Origin: Alcaligenaceae bacterium
Lineage (GTDB): Bacteria > Pseudomonadota > Gammaproteobacteria > Burkholderiales > Burkholderiaceae_B
DNA: 64,000 nucleotides
Assembly: GCA_030538235.1 (NCBI GenBank)
Contig: JAUNUJ010000001.1
Span: 209,749 to 273,748 of the forward strand
Direction of reading: 5' to 3'
Below the pieces are notes generated by a model, which worked only from the letters and a program-made list of their open reading frames with translations, was not told the origin of the DNA and searched no databases. The position numbers and the translations under genes are program-made. Positions 39,823-49,599 of the stretch are shown one piece after another; the stretch's first letter is position 1; each line of letters begins with the position of its first letter.

Positions 39823-41139
39823 GTGGTTCAAACAATAACTTATCTAGATTTAGAGCCAACGCAAGGAGCGGCCGGCGAGATTCGCTTGCCCGGTTCAAAA
39901 AGTATTTCCAATCGCGTGTTGTTATTAGCTGCCTTATCCAAGGGTGAAACTATCGTCCGCGGATTATTAGATTCTGACGATACTTCAGTCATGCTGGCAG
40001 CTTTAAAAAAGCTCGGACTGCAGATTGACGAATTGGGTGAGCATTCAGTTCGAGTGCATGGTTTAGGTGAGTTTCCGGTCAAAGAAGCTGATCTTTTTAT
40101 GCAAAATGCCGGGACTGCTATCCGCCCTTTAACTGCCGCATTAGCAGTTAGCGATGGTCGTTATCATCTGCATGGCATTCCGCGGATGCACGAACGTCCT
40201 ATTGGTGATTTGGTTGAGGCCTTAAAGGGTATTGGTGCAAATATTGAGTATTTGCAAAACCCCGGATATCCACCATTGCAAATCGAACAGCCGACGCTTA
40301 AAGCAAATACCGTTATTAAAGTGGCCGGTTCCGTGTCTTCACAATTCTTGACGGCACTTTTAATGGCCGCTCCGATGATGGCTAAAAAGTTAAATCAAGC
40401 TATTGAAATCGAGGTGGTGGGTGAGTTGATTTCTAAGCCATATATTGGCATTACCTTGAATTTGATGCAGCGCTTTGGGGTTGAGGTTGAAAATCAAGAT
40501 TGGCAGCGTTATGTCATTGCAGCGGATGCGTCTTACGTATCTCCTCAGGAGATCTGGGTCGAGGGTGATGCCTCATCAGCGTCGTACTTCTTTGCCTTGG
40601 GTTTGTTAGGTTCGGGTCCAATCCGTATCTATGGTATTAACAAGAACAGTATTCAGGGTGATATTTTATTTGCTGAGTTTGTTGAGAGAGTCGGGGCGAA
40701 GCTTGAATATGGTCCTGATTACGTGGAAGTGAGTGCAAGCCAAGAGGGTGATATTCCGCGAATTAAGGCCTTCGATGAGGACTTTAATCTAATTCCTGAT
40801 GCGGCCATGACTGCTGCTGTCTTAGCGCTTTATGCAGATGGTCCTTGTACCTTGAGAAATATTGCTTCTTGGCGAGTCAAGGAGACAGACCGTATTGATG
40901 CGATGCATGCTGAGCTACTAAAAATGGGTGCTACCGTAGAATCCGGTGCTGACTATATTAAAGTCACAGCGCCTCAGGTCTGGAAAGACGCAACCATCGA
41001 AACTTATGATGACCATCGTATGGCGATGTGTTTTTCATTAGCCACCTTTGCCGGTTCTTCTGTACGTATTTTGGATCCGGCTTGTGTCAATAAGACTTTT
41101 CCTACCTATTTCGATGAGTACAAGCAGCTGTTGAAGTAG
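39823..41139 (+). CDS. aroA: 3-Phosphoshikimate 1-carboxyvinyltransferase (EPSP synthase)
   Basis: Transfers enolpyruvyl from PEP to shikimate-3-phosphate, the target step of glyphosate. The 438 residues contain [10 protein letters not shown] (22-31), the [11 protein letters not shown] segment corresponding to the PEP-site loop, and the late DDHRMAM motif. Translation starts at GTG, supported by CGGGAG eight bases upstream. The NAGTAIRPL form resembles class I enzymes (LGNAGTAMRPL). Confidence 0.96.
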   Translation: MVQTITYLDLEPTQGAAGEIRLPGSKSISNRVLLLAALSKGETIVRGLLDSDDTSVMLAALKKLGLQIDELGEHSVRVHGLGEFPVKEADLFMQNAGTAIRPLTAALAVSDGRYHLHGIPRMHERPIGDLVEALKGIGANIEYLQNPGYPPLQIEQPTLKANTVIKVAGSVSSQFLTALLMAAPMMAKKLNQAIEIEVVGELISKPYIGITLNLMQRFGVEVENQDWQRYVIAADASYVSPQEIWVEGDASSASYFFALGLLGSGPIRIYGINKNSIQGDILFAEFVERVGAKLEYGPDYVEVSASQEGDIPRIKAFDEDFNLIPDAAMTAAVLALYADGPCTLRNIASWRVKETDRIDAMHAELLKMGATVESGADYIKVTAPQVWKDATIETYDDHRMAMCFSLATFAGSSVRILDPACVNKTFPTYFDEYKQLLK

Positions 41140-41175
41140 GTTAAAATTAAAATTATTTGTTATGAGGTAAAAGAC

Positions 41176-41856
41176 ATGGACACCATCAGCAATATCCCAG
41201 TGATAACCATTGACGGACCAAGCGCTTCCGGCAAGGGGACTGTCGCCATTTTATTAGCGCGTGAACTGGGTTGGTATGCCCTAGAATCGGGTGCATTGTA
41301 TCGACTGACTGCTTTAGATTGCATGAAGAAAAAGGTTGATTTAGAAGATCAAGATGCAGTGGCTGCTGTGGCCGGAAGTTTGTCAGTTAAGTTCTTACCC
41401 GAAGGCGTTTTTCTGCATGGTGAAGATGTCACTGATAGTATTGGTAGTGAGCAGGTAGGAGCTATTGCTTCCAAAATTGCAGTTTATCCCAGATTGCGTG
41501 CTACCTTATTGCAGAGCCAGCGTAATTGTCGTCGTGCCCCTGGTCTAGTTGCCGACGGTCGAGATATGGGTACTATGGTGTTCCCAGATGCGGATTTAAA
41601 GATTTATCTTGTTGCAGATGTGCAAAAAAGAGCTGAAAGACGCTATAAGCAGTTGATGAACAAAGGCTTTTCAGTTAAACTTAATAGTTTAGTTGCTGAT
41701 TTAGAGGCGCGCGACCAGCGTGATATAAATCGCGAGTTTGCACCATTGAAACCAGCTGACGACGCTATTATCGTGGATTCTTCTGATTTAGATATTGAAG
41801 AGACTTTGGCTATTGTCTTAGATCACTGGTATGACAAGTGCAATCCGGCCTACTAG
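41176..41856 (+). CDS. cmk: Cytidylate kinase
   Basis: Phosphorylates CMP and dCMP. The 226-residue protein has the P-loop GPSASGKG at 14-21, the ESGALYRL substrate block and DGRDMGTMVFPDA, with lid region RAERRYKQL. The cmk-rpsA pair is conserved across proteobacteria. GAGG precedes the ATG. Confidence 0.96.
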   Translation: MDTISNIPVITIDGPSASGKGTVAILLARELGWYALESGALYRLTALDCMKKKVDLEDQDAVAAVAGSLSVKFLPEGVFLHGEDVTDSIGSEQVGAIASKIAVYPRLRATLLQSQRNCRRAPGLVADGRDMGTMVFPDADLKIYLVADVQKRAERRYKQLMNKGFSVKLNSLVADLEARDQRDINREFAPLKPADDAIIVDSSDLDIEETLAIVLDHWYDKCNPAY

Positions 41857-42012
41857 TGTGCTAGTAGTCACCGGCTAAATTAATTTATTATTCATTTATT
41901 TATGGTCTTTTGTGCTGCTTTTTTGAGTGGCACAGAAGTTTTTTAACTCCGTCGGTTGCTAGATCGACGTGTATTTTTACTAGGCAAGTATTGCCTTTGG
42001 ATTATTAATTTA
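41857..42012 (+). promoter_or_regulatory. rpsA leader lacking a strong Shine-Dalgarno sequence
   Basis: The 156 bases before the rpsA ATG contain small hairpins (for example GGCAAGTATTGCC near 41982-41994) but no good Shine-Dalgarno element; the last purine stretch is GGA about 13 bases before the ATG. In E. coli the rpsA leader is likewise structured, SD-poor and autoregulated by S1. The same arrangement is inferred here. Confidence 0.4.
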
Positions 42013-43728
42013 ATGACATCCTTAAACTACCAAGAAGCCCTAGGCGGCGAAAGCTTTGCCGATTTATTCGAGAAAAGCGTTCAAGATCAGGAAATGAAAT
42101 CCGGTGAAGTGATTTCAGCTGAAGTTGTCGGTATTGATCGTAACCTTGTTACTGTTAATGCTGGTCTTAAGTCAGAAGCCTTAATCCCTATCGAAGAATT
42201 CTTAAATGACCAGGGTGATTTAGAGGTTGAAATTGGTGATTTCGTATCAGTTGCTATCGACTCTATCGAAAATGGCTACGGCGCTACTATTCTTTCTCGT
42301 GATCGTGCTAAGCGTTTATCTGCTTGGTTACAGTTAGAGCAAGCCTTAGAGTCCGGTGAACTAGTTAATGGTACGATCACCGGCAAGGTTAAAGGCGGCC
42401 TAACTGTTATGACTAACGGTATTCGCGCTTTCTTACCAGGTTCTTTAGTTGACTTACGTCCTGTTAAAGACACCAGTGCCTTCGAAGGTAAGACCTTAGA
42501 ATTCAAAGTGATCAAATTAGATCGCAAACGCAACAACGTTGTACTATCTCGTCGCGCCGTCTTAGAAGTGACTATGGGCGAAGAGCGTGAGAAACTACTA
42601 GAATCTCTACAAGAGGGCGCAGTAGTTAAAGGTACTGTTAAGAACATTACCGAATACGGTGCCTTTATTGACTTAGGCGCAATTGACGGTCTCTTACATA
42701 TTACTGATATGGCATGGCGTCGCGTACGTCACCCATCTGAAGTTCTTACAGTTGGTGAAGAAATCGATGCTAAAGTACTTAAGTTTGATCGCGAGAAAAA
42801 CCGTGTATCACTAGGTGTTAAGCAGTTAGGCGAAGATCCATGGATCGGCTTATCTCGTCGTTGCCCTAAAGGCACTCGCTTGTTCGGTAAAGTAACAAAC
42901 CTTACTGATTACGGTGCATTCGTTGAAGTTGAATCCGGTATCGAGGGTTTAGTTCACGTATCTGAAATGGATTGGACTAACAAAAACGTTGATCCTCGCA
43001 AAGTTGTTAGCTTAGGCGAAGAAGTTGAAGTTATGGTTCTGGAAATCGACGAAGATCGTCGTCGTATTTCTCTAGGTATGAAGCAGTGTCGTTCTAACCC
43101 TTGGGAAGATTTCTCAGCTAACTTTAACCGTGGTGACAAGGTTCAGGGTGCGATCAAATCAATTACTGACTTTGGCGTGTTTATCGGTTTACCGGGTAAC
43201 ATCGACGGTCTAGTTCACTTGTCTGATTTATCTTGGAACGAAACTGGCGAAGAAGCTGTTCGTAACTACAAAAAAGGTGACGAAGTTGAAGCGGTTGTTC
43301 TAGCTATCGATACTGACAAAGAGCGTATCTCTTTAGGTATTAAGCAACTAGAGGGCGATCCATTCAACAACTACGTTTCAGCTAATGACAAAGGTGCTGT
43401 TGTTAAGGGTACTGTTAAATCAGTTGAACCGAAAGGCGCAGTCGTTACTTTATCAGTCGATGTAGAGGGTTATTTGCGCGCTTCTGAAATCTCTAGCGGA
43501 CGTGTAGAAGATGCTACGACCGCTCTTAAAGAGGGTGAAGAAGTTGAAGCGATGATTCTTAATGTGGATCGCAAGCAGCGTTCAATTCAGTTGTCAATCA
43601 AGGCTCGTGACAACGCTGAAACTGCTGAGAAGCTTGAAAGCATCAAAGGCTCAGCTGCTCAATCCGGCACCACTAGCTTAGGCGCTTTATTAAAGGCCAA
43701 GCTTGATGAAGCTAAAGACGAAGAGTAA
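42013..43728 (+). CDS. rpsA: 30S ribosomal protein S1
   Basis: Brings mRNA to the 30S subunit. The frame is open from 41956, but the start at 42013 gives the expected N-terminus ([22 protein letters not shown] shortened by none) and 571 residues, close to the six-domain form (557 in E. coli). The S1 repeats are visible by their recurring GAFIDLG, GAFVEVE and GVFIGLP strands and the [20 protein letters not shown] ends. Codon use is biased as expected of a ribosomal protein. S1 also delivers tmRNA. ihfB follows after 2 bases. Confidence 0.97.
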   Translation: MTSLNYQEALGGESFADLFEKSVQDQEMKSGEVISAEVVGIDRNLVTVNAGLKSEALIPIEEFLNDQGDLEVEIGDFVSVAIDSIENGYGATILSRDRAKRLSAWLQLEQALESGELVNGTITGKVKGGLTVMTNGIRAFLPGSLVDLRPVKDTSAFEGKTLEFKVIKLDRKRNNVVLSRRAVLEVTMGEEREKLLESLQEGAVVKGTVKNITEYGAFIDLGAIDGLLHITDMAWRRVRHPSEVLTVGEEIDAKVLKFDREKNRVSLGVKQLGEDPWIGLSRRCPKGTRLFGKVTNLTDYGAFVEVESGIEGLVHVSEMDWTNKNVDPRKVVSLGEEVEVMVLEIDEDRRRISLGMKQCRSNPWEDFSANFNRGDKVQGAIKSITDFGVFIGLPGNIDGLVHLSDLSWNETGEEAVRNYKKGDEVEAVVLAIDTDKERISLGIKQLEGDPFNNYVSANDKGAVVKGTVKSVEPKGAVVTLSVDVEGYLRASEISSGRVEDATTALKEGEEVEAMILNVDRKQRSIQLSIKARDNAETAEKLESIKGSAAQSGTTSLGALLKAKLDEAKDEE

Positions 43729-43730
43729 AA

Positions 43731-44087
43731 GTGACGAAATCCGAGTTAATTGAGGCTTTGGCAGCTGGTTTCCCACAGCTGCCAGCTCGTGACATTGATT
43801 ATGCAGTCAATACGATCCTAGATGCCATGGTTGATGCCTTGGCCGAGGGCAAGCGGATTGAGGTGCGTGGTTTTGGAAGTTTTTCTTTGTCGCAGAGAGC
43901 CCCTCGTGTCGGTCGTAATCCTAAATCAGGTGAAAAAGTCATGGTACCCGGCAAAAAGGTACCTCACTTCAAAGCCGGCAAGGAGTTACGCGAACGAGTT
44001 GATGCGACCTTCCAAGAGGAATCGTCAACGCCTCAGGATGTTTCCGGGGCCAATCATGACGATTGTCAATTAGAAGCTATCGGTTAA
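43731..44087 (+). CDS. ihfB: Integration host factor subunit beta
   Basis: Half of the DNA-bending IHF heterodimer. The 118-residue product starts at GTG, 2 bases after the rpsA stop. The HU/IHF core (1-95) is complete with [26 protein letters not shown] split around the DNA-contacting arm and a conserved proline in GRNPKSG. About 22 extra residues at the C-terminus ([11 protein letters not shown]...) exceed the usual 94-residue length. Confidence 0.94.
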   Translation: MTKSELIEALAAGFPQLPARDIDYAVNTILDAMVDALAEGKRIEVRGFGSFSLSQRAPRVGRNPKSGEKVMVPGKKVPHFKAGKELRERVDATFQEESSTPQDVSGANHDDCQLEAIG

Positions 44088-44120
44088 TTTATTCAACGCT
44101 TTTCCACGCTTTTGATACTA

Positions 44121-44160
44121 AACCCGAAGTCAGGATTAATCTCCGGCTTCGGGTTTTCTT
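44121..44160 (+). terminator. Terminator after ihfB
   Basis: AACCCGAAG and CTTCGGGTT form a 9-bp stem, followed by TTCTTATTT. It ends the gyrA-to-ihfB run. Confidence 0.7.
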
Positions 44161-44210
44161 ATTTAGGGTAGAATAAAAGATACCGCTCTTACTATTGATA
44201 GGGGGTAGCT

Positions 44211-44318
44211 ATGAAAAATTCAAACTGTACTAAACGCATTGTGGTGTTGATGGTGTGGCTGTTCATTGCGCTAAATATGATCTCGGTAGCTACGTGGTTT
44301 TATTTTTACTTTTTCTAG
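44211..44318 (+). CDS. Small single-pass membrane protein (35 residues)
   Basis: A short frame with an excellent Shine-Dalgarno (AGGGGGT seven bases before the ATG). It encodes a basic tip (MKNSNCTKR) followed by one hydrophobic helix rich in Trp, Phe and Tyr to the C-terminus, so it should be an inner-membrane microprotein with its N-terminus in the cytoplasm. It lies between the ihfB terminator and lapA, with TAGAAT at 44169-44174 as a possible -10 box. No family is recognised. Confidence 0.5.
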   Translation: MKNSNCTKRIVVLMVWLFIALNMISVATWFYFYFF

Positions 44319-44427
44319 ACCCATCTCTAATTATTCTAAGCTTTAAGTAATATCAACGGTTCAGGGCTTAAATTTTTTTCTAATTCCTATTACAATAGAC
44401 GATAAATAAATTTCCGGAGTGACGTCG

Positions 44428-44790
44428 ATGAAATATTTGGTTTGGATTATTCGCATAATCATTTTTGTACTTGTCCTATTGTTCGCTATTAATAATACTC
44501 ATCTTATTGATGTGAATTTCTTTGCGGATTTGCGAGCTAAGGGCGTGCCACTAGTTCTGGTGCTTCTAATCGCCTTTGTACTGGGTTCTGTTTTTTCTTA
44601 TTTCTTGATGGCGCCTTCTTATTTTCGTGGCAAGTTTCAACAAGCTAAGCTTAAAGACGAAATTGCTGGTTTGCATCGACAAGCAGCCTCCAATGTCCGT
44701 GAAAAGGTTCAAGAAGAGCATAGCTCTAAGGCTGCCGGCGCTAATAGCCCTGATATTTTCATTGCTTTACAACCACATAATAAATCTTAA
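44428..44790 (+). CDS. lapA: Lipopolysaccharide assembly protein LapA
   Basis: A 120-residue inner-membrane protein with two helices (about 5-23 and 40-62) and a cytoplasmic tail of charged residues, the LapA/DUF1049 pattern, including FAINNTHLIDVNFF. LapA works with LapB to control LpxC turnover and so LPS level. The start at 44428 is chosen over GTG 44419 because GGAG lies 8 bases upstream of it. lapB follows 3 bases later. Confidence 0.9.
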   Translation: MKYLVWIIRIIIFVLVLLFAINNTHLIDVNFFADLRAKGVPLVLVLLIAFVLGSVFSYFLMAPSYFRGKFQQAKLKDEIAGLHRQAASNVREKVQEEHSSKAAGANSPDIFIALQPHNKS

Positions 44791-44793
44791 ACT

Positions 44794-46041
44794 ATGGAAG
44801 CAGGTGTAGATTTTGAAGTATGGTGGTTTATCTTAATCCCTATTGTGTTTGCATTGGGATGGATAGCCGCTAGGATGGATTTCAGGCAGATGCTTTCTGA
44901 GACTCGGCAATTGCCTGAATCTTATTTTAAGGGTCTAAATTTTTTATTAAATGAAGATCATGATAAAGCCATTGATGCCTTCATCGAAGTAGCAAAACTG
45001 GATACTGAAACCACAGAGTTGCATTTTGCCTTAGGTAATTTATTCCGACGTCGTGGCGAAATTGAGCGTGCTATTCGTGTTCATCAAAGCTTGTTAAATC
45101 GTGCTGACCTGCCACTCAAGGATCAAGAGCAAGCGCTTTATCAAATTGGTCAAGACTTTTTCAAAGCTGGTATGTTTGACCGTTCCGAAGAAGCCTTTCA
45201 GCGGGTTATGAATAGCGAAAACTATAGTGTGGCGGCGACTCGTCATCTGATTCGTATTTATGAGTCTGTCCACGACTGGCCTAAAGCCATTGAAACCGTT
45301 AAAAAGCTTCAGACTTTATTAAATGAGTCGGTCCCGGCATTGATACATTATCATTGTGAATTAGCTGAGCAGGCCTTACATCCTAAAGTTGCTAATCTAG
45401 CGGAAGCTATCAAGCAGCTGGATTATGCTGAGCAGGCCATGCAAAAAAACTTGATCGATGATCAAAGCGAGGCTTCCAGAGCTCGAATTTCAATATTGCG
45501 TGCCGAAATTGCTGCGCAACAGGGACAAACACAAAATCAGCGTTTGCACCTTGAGAGCATTCTAAAGGAAGCACCGACATACAGCAGTTTGGTTGCTGAG
45601 AAGTTGTTACAAAACTATCAGAGCACCGATCAATTAGAGCAGGGCTTGGCTTTACTAGCACAGCATTTTGATCAGCATTTCTCATTGGATCTCTTTGTGA
45701 TTCTATTAAAGCATTACCGTCTCCAAGGTGATGACGAGGCTGCCCGACATTTTGCCGCTAAGGCATTAAGTGAACATCCGACGTTGCTGGGTTTAGAGAA
45801 GTTTTTAGAGTCTGAAATTAATTTGAAACATCAAGAAGGGTCTACGAAGACAGCAGAGTTTTCGGCGCTTGATGACATTTTGGATATTAATTATTTACAC
45901 AGGATAATCCACCAACATGCACAACGTCTGGATCGACGCGAGTGTCGTGTCTGTGGCTTCCAAGCTCAATCATTTTATTGGCAGTGTCCCGGCTGTAATC
46001 AGTGGGAGACTTATTCAACCAAGCGCTTAGAGGGAAAGTAG
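44794..46041 (+). CDS. lapB: Lipopolysaccharide assembly protein LapB
   Basis: An inner-membrane-anchored adaptor (YciM) that presents LpxC to FtsH. The 415-residue protein has one N-terminal helix (about 10-26), the conserved ARMDFRQMLSETRQLPESYFKGLN junction, TPR repeats (about 60-330) and a C-terminal rubredoxin-type metal knuckle with Cys384, Cys387, Cys398 and Cys401. Slightly longer than E. coli LapB (389). It is followed 2 bases later by hldA, placing LPS control and core heptose synthesis in one operon. Confidence 0.94.
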   Translation: MEAGVDFEVWWFILIPIVFALGWIAARMDFRQMLSETRQLPESYFKGLNFLLNEDHDKAIDAFIEVAKLDTETTELHFALGNLFRRRGEIERAIRVHQSLLNRADLPLKDQEQALYQIGQDFFKAGMFDRSEEAFQRVMNSENYSVAATRHLIRIYESVHDWPKAIETVKKLQTLLNESVPALIHYHCELAEQALHPKVANLAEAIKQLDYAEQAMQKNLIDDQSEASRARISILRAEIAAQQGQTQNQRLHLESILKEAPTYSSLVAEKLLQNYQSTDQLEQGLALLAQHFDQHFSLDLFVILLKHYRLQGDDEAARHFAAKALSEHPTLLGLEKFLESEINLKHQEGSTKTAEFSALDDILDINYLHRIIHQHAQRLDRRECRVCGFQAQSFYWQCPGCNQWETYSTKRLEGK

Positions 46042-46043
46042 TT

Positions 46044-46973
46044 ATGCGCCCTTATCCTTTAGAAGAAATTCGACATAAGAAAATTTTAGTTGTTGGCGAT
46101 TTAATGCTTGATCGTTACTGGTTCGGTGAGGTCAATCGAATCTCACCGGAAGCGCCGGTGCCAGTTGTGCGTGTTGTCAAAAAAGAGGATCGTCTAGGTG
46201 GTGCTGGCAACGTTGCCCGTAACGTCGTCAGCCTCGGTGCCCAAGCGACTTTACTCGGTGTAGTGGGTGTTGATGAGGGTGGTGAGCGTTTATTAAAAAT
46301 TGCTGAAGATATGGGGATTAATCCAGTTCTCAGCATGGATCAGCAGATCAGCACAACCCTCAAAATGCGTATTTTGGGTCGAAAGCAGCAAATGCTTCGT
46401 GTGGATTTTGAACACCAACCCACTGAGCATAGTTTGCGAGATATGCAGAGCAATTTGCTGGAATTGCTCCCGCAGCATGATATCTTGGTTTTATCAGATT
46501 ATGCCAAAGGTGCACTAAAAGAGGTAGACCGCATTATTGCGTTTGCTAAAGCGCATAATATACCTGTTTTGGTTGATCCCAAGGGCAATGATTATTTGCC
46601 CTATAGTCAGGCTAACCTACTCACACCAAATCAGTTGGAAATGTCGCAAGCCGTTGGTCCTTGGAAGAGCGAAGCTGAATTAGTACAAAAAGCCCAAGCT
46701 TTGCGCGAAAAGTTGTCATTAGAGGCTTTGTTAGTTACTCGTTCCGAAAAGGGCATGACCCTATTTGCTGATAGTGGTGTTCATCATGTCAATGCAGAAG
46801 CCAAAGAGGTCTTTGACGTGTCAGGTGCCGGTGATACGGTGTTGGCGACTATGGCCGTCACCCGAGCGGCCGGAATGGCTTGGTCGGAGTCAATTAAATG
46901 GGCCAATAAGGCCGGTGGTATTGTTGTGGCGAAACTTGGAACGTCAATCGTCAGTGCAGAGGAATTATTATGA
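46044..46973 (+). CDS. hldA: D-glycero-beta-D-manno-heptose-7-phosphate kinase
   Basis: Phosphorylates heptose-7-phosphate at C1 in the ADP-heptose pathway for LPS core. The 309-residue PfkB-family kinase corresponds to only the N-terminal half of E. coli HldE; the adenylyltransferase half is absent, as in other betaproteobacteria where hldC is separate. Markers are [23 protein letters not shown] and the catalytic [12 protein letters not shown] precedes the ATG at 46044, just after the lapB stop. It overlaps hldD (ATGA). Confidence 0.93.
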   Translation: MRPYPLEEIRHKKILVVGDLMLDRYWFGEVNRISPEAPVPVVRVVKKEDRLGGAGNVARNVVSLGAQATLLGVVGVDEGGERLLKIAEDMGINPVLSMDQQISTTLKMRILGRKQQMLRVDFEHQPTEHSLRDMQSNLLELLPQHDILVLSDYAKGALKEVDRIIAFAKAHNIPVLVDPKGNDYLPYSQANLLTPNQLEMSQAVGPWKSEAELVQKAQALREKLSLEALLVTRSEKGMTLFADSGVHHVNAEAKEVFDVSGAGDTVLATMAVTRAAGMAWSESIKWANKAGGIVVAKLGTSIVSAEELL

Positions 46974-47968
46974 TTGTTGTAACTGGAGCCGCCGGCTTTA
47001 TTGGGAGCCAATTAGTTAAAGGCTTAAATAAGCAGGGCTATAAAAATATTTTAGTGGTTGATGATTTAGAGCAGGGCGATAAATTTATTAACCTACGTGA
47101 TAATCAAATTGCTGATTACAAAGATAAGGACCTGTTTCGAAAGGAGTTGTTGGCAGATGAATTGCCGCCGATTTCTATCGTGTTCCATCAGGGCGCTTGC
47201 TCTGATACCACAGAGCGTGATGGTCGCTTTATGATGGATAATAACTATCAGGTTTCCCTGGAGTTATTAAATTACTGTCAACTTAAGAATATCCCCTTTA
47301 TCTATGCTTCTTCGGCGGCGACGTATGGCGCCAAACAATCATTTACCGAGGAATTGGCTGCCGAAGGGCCTTTAAATGTTTACGGTTATTCCAAATTTCT
47401 TTTTGACCAAGTTGTGCGTCGACGATTACTTGATAAAACAGCACAAATCGTTGGTTTACGTTATTTCAATGTTTACGGTCCGCACGAGCAGCATAAAGCA
47501 CGTATGGCATCGGTAGCTTTTCATCATTTTAATCAGTTCATGACTGAGGGTCAGGTTCGATTGTTTGGTGAATATGATGGTTATGGGCCTGGCCAACAAG
47601 TGCGTGATTTTATTTATGTCGAGGACGTGGTCAAGGTTAATCTGCACTTTATGGAAAATCCGCAGATTAGTGGCATTTTCAACTGCGGTACCGGTCAAGC
47701 TCAGCCCTTTAACGACATTGCTCACACGGTCATTAATTCAGTGCGTGAGAGTCGTGGCGAATTGTCTTTAAGTCTACAAGAGCAAGTCGATCAGGGCTTA
47801 TTGCACTATGTTGATTTTCCTGAGGATCTAAAGGGTCGTTATCAGAGCTATACGCAGGCGAATACAGATAAGCTTAGACAAGAGGGTCTCTATCAGGAGC
47901 CTTTCAAACGAGTTCAAGAGGGCGTAGCTGAGTACGTGCAGCACCTGTTGAGTGTTAATTCGCTTTAA
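46970..47968 (+). CDS. hldD: ADP-L-glycero-D-manno-heptose-6-epimerase
   Basis: Epimerises ADP-heptose at C6, the final step before heptose is added to lipid A-Kdo. The 332-residue short-chain dehydrogenase-type protein has TGAAGFIGS at the N-terminus for NADP, the family motif [13 protein letters not shown] and the active-site YGYSKFLFD (Tyr-x3-Lys). It shares ATGA with hldA. Confidence 0.96.
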   Translation: MIVVTGAAGFIGSQLVKGLNKQGYKNILVVDDLEQGDKFINLRDNQIADYKDKDLFRKELLADELPPISIVFHQGACSDTTERDGRFMMDNNYQVSLELLNYCQLKNIPFIYASSAATYGAKQSFTEELAAEGPLNVYGYSKFLFDQVVRRRLLDKTAQIVGLRYFNVYGPHEQHKARMASVAFHHFNQFMTEGQVRLFGEYDGYGPGQQVRDFIYVEDVVKVNLHFMENPQISGIFNCGTGQAQPFNDIAHTVINSVRESRGELSLSLQEQVDQGLLHYVDFPEDLKGRYQSYTQANTDKLRQEGLYQEPFKRVQEGVAEYVQHLLSVNSL

Positions 47969-48069
47969 GTTGCTATAGTGACTGGCTAAAAAAATCCACT
48001 TGCTCAATATCAAGTATTTATTTCCTCATAATAAATTGAAGATTAATTAATTTGTTATGAGGAATTTTT

Positions 48070-48492
48070 ATGTCTGCTTTATTAAAGTTTCTTGCTGTTG
48101 TTATGAGCTGCGCTTATTTATCTTGGGTGCCTTTGGCCTCAGCGCAAACGGTCAATGCCAATACTGCCGGCAACAGTGAGCTGCAAAGCATTAAAGGTAT
48201 TGGCGAGAAAACCGCTCAGCGTATTATTGAGGAGAGAGAGCGAGGTGGTAGTTTTGAGTCGGTGGAGGATTTTACCCTGCGGATTAAGGGTCTTGGGCAA
48301 AAGCGGGCCGCCAAGATGGTCGAAGGCGGTCTTGTTTTTGGCAATGAACAGGCATCACATCAGTTGAAATCGGTTCAGGGGACAACCACTGAGCGCTCAG
48401 TGGTTGTTGGGGAGATTGCTGCGGTTAAAAAACGTTTTAAATACAGTGCGCCCGGTGGTGGCTCCGAGCCCTATCTGATCAAGCTTGACTAG
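48070..48492 (+). CDS. ComEA-like helix-hairpin-helix protein
   Basis: A 140-residue exported protein: signal peptide with hydrophobic residues 4-23 (cut after ASAQ or nearby), then a double helix-hairpin-helix (SELQSIKGIGEKTAQRII; RIKGLGQKRAAKM) and a 50-residue low-complexity basic tail. ComEA proteins bind incoming DNA in the periplasm during natural transformation; similar small proteins occur in non-competent bacteria, so competence is only suggested. GAGGAA precedes the ATG. Confidence 0.85.
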   Translation: MSALLKFLAVVMSCAYLSWVPLASAQTVNANTAGNSELQSIKGIGEKTAQRIIEERERGGSFESVEDFTLRIKGLGQKRAAKMVEGGLVFGNEQASHQLKSVQGTTTERSVVVGEIAAVKKRFKYSAPGGGSEPYLIKLD

Positions 48493-48648
48493 CTTAGATT
48501 ATTAATGACGAATTGTAGCGTCAGCCTTGATTGCGATTGTTTATCACAAACTTGAGCAGCGCAATTAGTGTAAAGTGTTAAAATACACCGTTATCTCTGC
48601 TATATACAGATAGCGGCTATTTATTTGAACATTTTTGTGCTTAAGTTT

Positions 48649-49566
48649 ATGTCTGAAAAAATTGTTAATTATCCTACCATCGAACAAACTGTCGGTAATA
48701 CACCTTTAGTCCGTTTGCAGCGTCTTCCGCAGCAGTTCGGCGTCTCTGAACAGGTGGTTGTTTTGGCTAAGTTGGAGGGCAATAACCCGGCAGGCTCGGT
48801 CAAGGATCGTCCTGCGCTTAAGATGATCGCAGAGGCTGAAGCCCGGGCTCAGATAAAACCGGGTGACACCCTGATTGAGGCTACTAGTGGTAACACAGGT
48901 ATTGCCTTAGCCATGGCTGCGGCCATTCGTGGCTATAAAATGATTCTTATCATGCCTGATAACTTATCCTTGGAGCGCAGAGCGTCGATGAAGGCTTATG
49001 GGGCCGAGTTGATTTTGACTGAAGCGAGCAAGGGGGGTATGGAATATGCTCGCGATCTTGCCGAACAGATGCAACAAGAGGGTAAGGGATTAATTCTTAA
49101 CCAGTTCGCTAACCCGGACAATCCTTCGGCACATTTTACTTCAACAGGGCCGGAAATTTGGCAACAAACACAAGGCAGTATTACCCATTTTGTGAGCGCC
49201 ATGGGTACCACCGGAACCATGATGGGCACCGGCAAGTATTTAAAGCAGCAAAATCCGCACGTACAATTGGTTGGTGCACAACCGGCGCCCGGTGCTTCTA
49301 TCCCCGGGATTCGCAAGTGGGCCCCTGAGTATCAGCCGTCTATTTATGAGCCCGAAATCATTGATACGTTTGAGGCTATAGAGCAAGAAGAAGCCGAACA
49401 AATGGCTCGCGATCTCGCTGCTCGTGAGGGGATATTCGGGGGCATCTCTTCGGCCGGTGCGTTAGTAGCCGCTATCCGTACCGCAAAACGTCTGGAGAGC
49501 GGTACAGTCGTGTTTATTGTCTGTGATCGTGGCGACCGTTATCTTTCAGATGGTGTTTTTAACTAA
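48649..49566 (+). CDS. cysM: Cysteine synthase B
   Basis: A PLP enzyme making cysteine from O-acetylserine with sulfide, or S-sulfocysteine with thiosulfate. From the start at 48649 it has 305 residues. The PLP lysine is in NPAGSVKDRPAL, the phosphate loop is SAMGTTGTMMGTGKYL, and TSGNTG binds the substrate carboxylate; the short length and SVKDRPA form favour CysM over CysK. The frame is open from TTG 48625, but neither start has a strong Shine-Dalgarno. Confidence 0.93.
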   Translation: MSEKIVNYPTIEQTVGNTPLVRLQRLPQQFGVSEQVVVLAKLEGNNPAGSVKDRPALKMIAEAEARAQIKPGDTLIEATSGNTGIALAMAAAIRGYKMILIMPDNLSLERRASMKAYGAELILTEASKGGMEYARDLAEQMQQEGKGLILNQFANPDNPSAHFTSTGPEIWQQTQGSITHFVSAMGTTGTMMGTGKYLKQQNPHVQLVGAQPAPGASIPGIRKWAPEYQPSIYEPEIIDTFEAIEQEEAEQMARDLAAREGIFGGISSAGALVAAIRTAKRLESGTVVFIVCDRGDRYLSDGVFN

Positions 49567-49599
49567 GGTGTGAACCACTAACTTGGCTGATTAAGTTTA

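Noticed and set aside
46002-46043. Upstream in-frame extension of hldA into lapB
   Set aside because: It overlaps the conserved rubredoxin-like end of LapB; the ATG at 46044 with AGGG upstream gives the normal kinase N-terminus.
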